A stretch of 64,000 nt of DNA from Hyphomicrobiales bacterium (lineage in GTDB: Bacteria; Pseudomonadota; Alphaproteobacteria; Rhizobiales; Rhizobiaceae), in contig UEIF01000017.1 in assembly GCA_900468805.1 (NCBI GenBank), positions 62,001 to 126,000 of the forward strand, given 5' to 3'. This document shows, one piece after another, positions 61,874-64,000 of this stretch. Within the stretch, counting starts at the first letter, position 1. Every line of letters begins with the position of its first letter. The translations under genes were made by a program, and so were the position numbers. The notes under the pieces were generated by a model that saw only the letters and a list, made by a program, of their open reading frames with translations, was not told where the DNA came from and did not search any database.

Positions 61874-62434
61874 TCAATATGTCCTGTGACCGTTCAGGCT
61901 CTGGAGAAGAGCGCGATAAGCCCAGGTATTTTCGCCGCCGCGATCGCGGATCTCGACGAGCTGGACGCGGGCGCCCTGGACATCGCCCTGTTCGGCGAGC
62001 GCCATGCCCATGTAGGAGCGGGCGAGAATGTAATTCTCATCCTGCTGCAGCGCCTTCTTGTAGTAGGACATGCCGAGTTCCACGCGGCCGGCCTTTCGGT
62101 TGGCATAGCCGAGATAATTCAGGATGCGCGGGTCGTTCTGGTTCTGCGCGAGGTTAAGCACCGTGATGGCGTTCTCATACTGGCCGGCATAGGCGAATTC
62201 GCGGGCAAACTTGTAAAGATCGTCATCGTTGAAGCTCTGCTTCTTCGGATCGACGCATTCCTTCTTCTTGGCATCCCAGACCTTGCCCTTGGTGCAGGTC
62301 TTGGTCGTTTGGGTCTTCTGCGGCGGCGAGGTGTCATCGTTCCCGCCACCGACCGCAAAGGCGGATGTGGCAAGCCCGAGAGCGAAGACGGAAACAAGCG
62401 AAAGTCTGCACAGGCGATGAAGGGAGGCAGTCAT
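61874..62434 (-). CDS. Exported tetratricopeptide-repeat protein
   Basis: A 186-residue protein with a signal peptide (cleavage near residue 27, AFA|VG), then a short Cys-containing segment CTKGKVWDAKKKECVDP, then two to three TPR units (FAREFAYAGQYENAITVLNLAQNQNDPRILNYLGYANRKAG and so on). Small TPR proteins of this kind are common in rhizobia; function unknown. It is next to, but not in the same transcript as, the ECF sigma/anti-sigma pair. ATG at 62434 after AGGGAGGCAG. The upstream frame to 62587 is not part of the protein. Confidence 0.78.
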   Translation of the reverse strand: MTASLHRLCRLSLVSVFALGLATSAFAVGGGNDDTSPPQKTQTTKTCTKGKVWDAKKKECVDPKKQSFNDDDLYKFAREFAYAGQYENAITVLNLAQNQNDPRILNYLGYANRKAGRVELGMSYYKKALQQDENYILARSYMGMALAEQGDVQGARVQLVEIRDRGGENTWAYRALLQSLNGHRTY

Positions 62435-62593
62435 CGGGCGTACTCCGTTTTGAGGCGATGCGGTGACCGGATTGTACGCCGACAGATAAAAATACCAAGA
62501 GGCCCGGAGGCCTTTATTGCTGATGTTACGACATCGGCAACCGCTCTTCACAGGTTGGTTCAACGGCTGTCGGAATTGATTCCGCAATTGCCT

Positions 62594-63502
62594 CTAAAGT
62601 CTGAAAATATCTGCACTTTCCGGCATCATGCCGTCGCCCGTGTCGTTTATGCTGAAACGCTCTCCCTTCACCTCCCAGGCGCCCGGAGAACCGGAAATCG
62701 AGAAGAGATTATAGGCGGCGCGCGGCTTGATGCCGCCCGGCCCCTGAGACGCCGATGCGATGCCTATGACGGGTACCGGACCTGTCTGGCCGCGCAACCA
62801 GTAAAGCGTATTGAGATGGGTATGGCCGTGCAGCACGAGTTCCGCTCCGCCGGTGGACACGACGGCCGCAAAACGGCGAATGCCGATCATGCGTTTGTAG
62901 AAAGAGGTTGCGCCGCGGATCGGCGGATGATGGATCATGACGACACGGAAAAGGCCCGCCTCGCCAGCGGCGCGCAGCATGTTGACCGTATCGCGGGCCT
63001 GCCGCGCACCGAAGAAGCCCGACGCGGCGAAGGGCGGGGTTGCGACGGCGGTGGAGCAGCCGACGATCGCGACCTTGTCGCGGATGCGCAGATAAGGAAA
63101 AATGTGCCGGCCTTCTTCCCATTCCGGCGGGGCGAGGTCGCCGCGCACATAGTCATACCAGGCGCGCATCGATTTCTCGTAGGAGCCCGGCACATAGGCA
63201 TCATGGTTGCCTGGAACGACCGAGGTGGCGGCGGGATCGCCGAGTTCACGTAGCCAGGCTGCGGCGGAGCGGATCTCGATGCCGCTTGCCAGATTGACGA
63301 GGTCGCCGGTCACCGCCAGATGGTCGGCCTTATGGGTGCGGATGTCGTCCAGCAGCAGATCGAGCGTGCTGCCGAAAAGATGCTTGCGCCGGTTGCGGTG
63401 CCAGTTCACAAAGCCCGTAATGCGTTTCGAGAAAAGCTCGTGAATGGAAAGGCGGGGCAGGGGTCCGAGATGGATGTCAGAGATATGCGCGAGCTTGAAC
63501 AT
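62594..63502 (-). CDS. Calcineurin-like metallophosphoesterase
   Basis: A 302-residue phosphoesterase with the full set of metal motifs: DIH in HISDIHLG, GDLVN, GNHD and HGHTH. It probably hydrolyses cyclic nucleotides or lipid-linked phosphates; family members include CpdA- and YbbF-like enzymes, and specificity is unknown. Basic N-terminal region NWHRNRRKHLF suggests membrane or nucleic-acid contact. ATG at 63502 preferred. It lies divergent from the NUDIX gene. Confidence 0.9.
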   Translation of the reverse strand: MFKLAHISDIHLGPLPRLSIHELFSKRITGFVNWHRNRRKHLFGSTLDLLLDDIRTHKADHLAVTGDLVNLASGIEIRSAAAWLRELGDPAATSVVPGNHDAYVPGSYEKSMRAWYDYVRGDLAPPEWEEGRHIFPYLRIRDKVAIVGCSTAVATPPFAASGFFGARQARDTVNMLRAAGEAGLFRVVMIHHPPIRGATSFYKRMIGIRRFAAVVSTGGAELVLHGHTHLNTLYWLRGQTGPVPVIGIASASQGPGGIKPRAAYNLFSISGSPGAWEVKGERFSINDTGDGMMPESADIFRL

Positions 63503-63570
63503 GCAACGACACATAGACCAGCTTATTTACAATTCAAACACATCCCGGCGATGTGAGCCCGAAAGAAACC

Positions 63571-64000
63571 ATGGCAGACAAACAAAAATGGCCCCTTCAC
63601 ATGAAAGTGTTGTTGAGGTTGCTGCACGTGTATTTTTCCTTCGTGCGCGGCATGACGATGGGAGTGCGTGCGGCCTGTTTTGACGAGCAGGGCCGCCTCT
63701 TTCTCGTTCGTCACGGCTACACCGGCGGCTGGCACATGCCGGGCGGCGGGCTGGAGCGCGACGAGACGGCAGAAGAGGCGCTGATCAAGGAATTGCGGGA
63801 GGAAGGCAACCTCAAGATCGTGGGCAAGCCGAAGCTCTTTCACGTCTATTTCAATACCAGCATCACCCGGCGCGACCATGTGGTCTTCTACCGTGCCACA
63901 GTGGAGCAGACCGCGCCGCGGCCGCCGGACTGGGAGATTGCCGAAAGCGGCTTCTTCGAGATCGATAATCTGCCCGAGGAGACGACCGAGGCGACGCTAC
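63571..64000 (+). CDS. NUDIX hydrolase, truncated by window end
   Basis: A frame that runs from an ATG at 63571 through the window end, 143 codons so far. The NUDIX box is GGLERDETAEEALIKELREE, followed by GNL where the consensus has XGU after the EE, so it is slightly off, with Lys for the usual Arg and Asn for the last Gly. The preceding FLVRHGYTGGWHMPGG is standard. It would hydrolyse a nucleoside diphosphate derivative; which one is open. The missing 3' end prevents any length comparison. Confidence 0.85.
   Translation, partial: MADKQKWPLHMKVLLRLLHVYFSFVRGMTMGVRAACFDEQGRLFLVRHGYTGGWHMPGGGLERDETAEEALIKELREEGNLKIVGKPKLFHVYFNTSITRRDHVVFYRATVEQTAPRPPDWEIAESGFFEIDNLPEETTEATL

Noticed and set aside
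1..64000. CRISPR arrays, tRNA/rRNA genes, transposases, integrases
   Set aside because: No evenly spaced repeats, cloverleaf-like units or recognisable recombinase motifs were seen on either strand.

Overview
The window looks like chromosomal DNA of a member of the Rhizobiaceae (Rhizobium/Neorhizobium/Agrobacterium type). The evidence is gene content: a glnII-gstI divergent pair, a NolR-like ArsR regulator, choline transporter genes choXWV, a putR/putA pair, a fused TrpE(G) behind a tryptophan-rich leader peptide, a GC-rich coding style with long antisense shadow frames, and a short palindromic intergenic repeat of a kind I associate with rhizobia. I see no rRNA, tRNA, CRISPR array, integrase or intact insertion sequence. 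Nearly everything is core or long-resident accessory metabolism.

Layout. 1-5.7 kb: NnrU-like membrane protein, YfgM-like TPR protein, GTPase Der, an OhrR-like MarR regulator divergent from a secreted esterase, and a GT4 glycosyltransferase. 5.9-7.6 kb: glnII (with a sigma-54 promoter) and the divergent gstI. 7.7-14.2 kb: a PfkB sugar kinase and an oppABCDF peptide transporter. 14.4-19.4 kb: alpha-glucosidase, adenine deaminase, small lipoprotein, LivJ-type binding protein. 20-25.8 kb: HD-GYP protein, secreted alpha/beta hydrolase, omega-aminotransferase, PhoX-type phosphatase. 25.9-30.2 kb: NolR-like regulator, HugZ-like protein, choXWV. 30.4-34.7 kb: thymidine kinase, coiled-coil protein of unknown function, DUF2333 protein, PAS protein and LuxR-type regulator. 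34.8-38.5 kb: putR and putA. 38.6-44 kb: a tandem ClpP-fold secreted protein, YqhA-like protein, fhs, small membrane protein, extensin-like protein. 44-49.2 kb: TonB-dependent haem-type receptor behind two iron-responsive operator matches, then trpL-trpE(G), then a 54-residue DUF1328 protein behind an EcfG-type promoter. 49.3-54.6 kb: membrane protein, MarR-GNAT operon, LepB-like remnant, CDF transporter plus queF, DUF2076 protein, a second GNAT-like protein. 54.8-60.3 kb: ClpP paralogue, BenE-like transporter, leuL-leuA, HxlR regulator divergent from a quinone-oxidoreductase-like MDR protein. 60.3-64 kb: ECF sigma and anti-sigma factor, TPR protein, metallophosphoesterase, and a NUDIX gene cut by the window end.

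Themes. Several genes carry readable expression logic: a sigma-54 site for glnII next to its translational inhibitor gstI, two leader-peptide attenuators (trpL, leuL), two TGA-N9-TCA boxes, operator palindromes beside MarR-type genes, and strong hairpins between the binding-protein gene and the permease genes in both opp and cho operons. The least-described items are the tandem ClpP-fold secreted protein (38.6-40.3 kb), whose second repeat has lost the presumed catalytic histidine, the coiled-coil protein at 31.1 kb, and the LepB-like remnant at 51.2 kb.

Limits: no database search or folding program was run. Family names come from motif recognition, and promoter and operator calls are consensus matches by eye.
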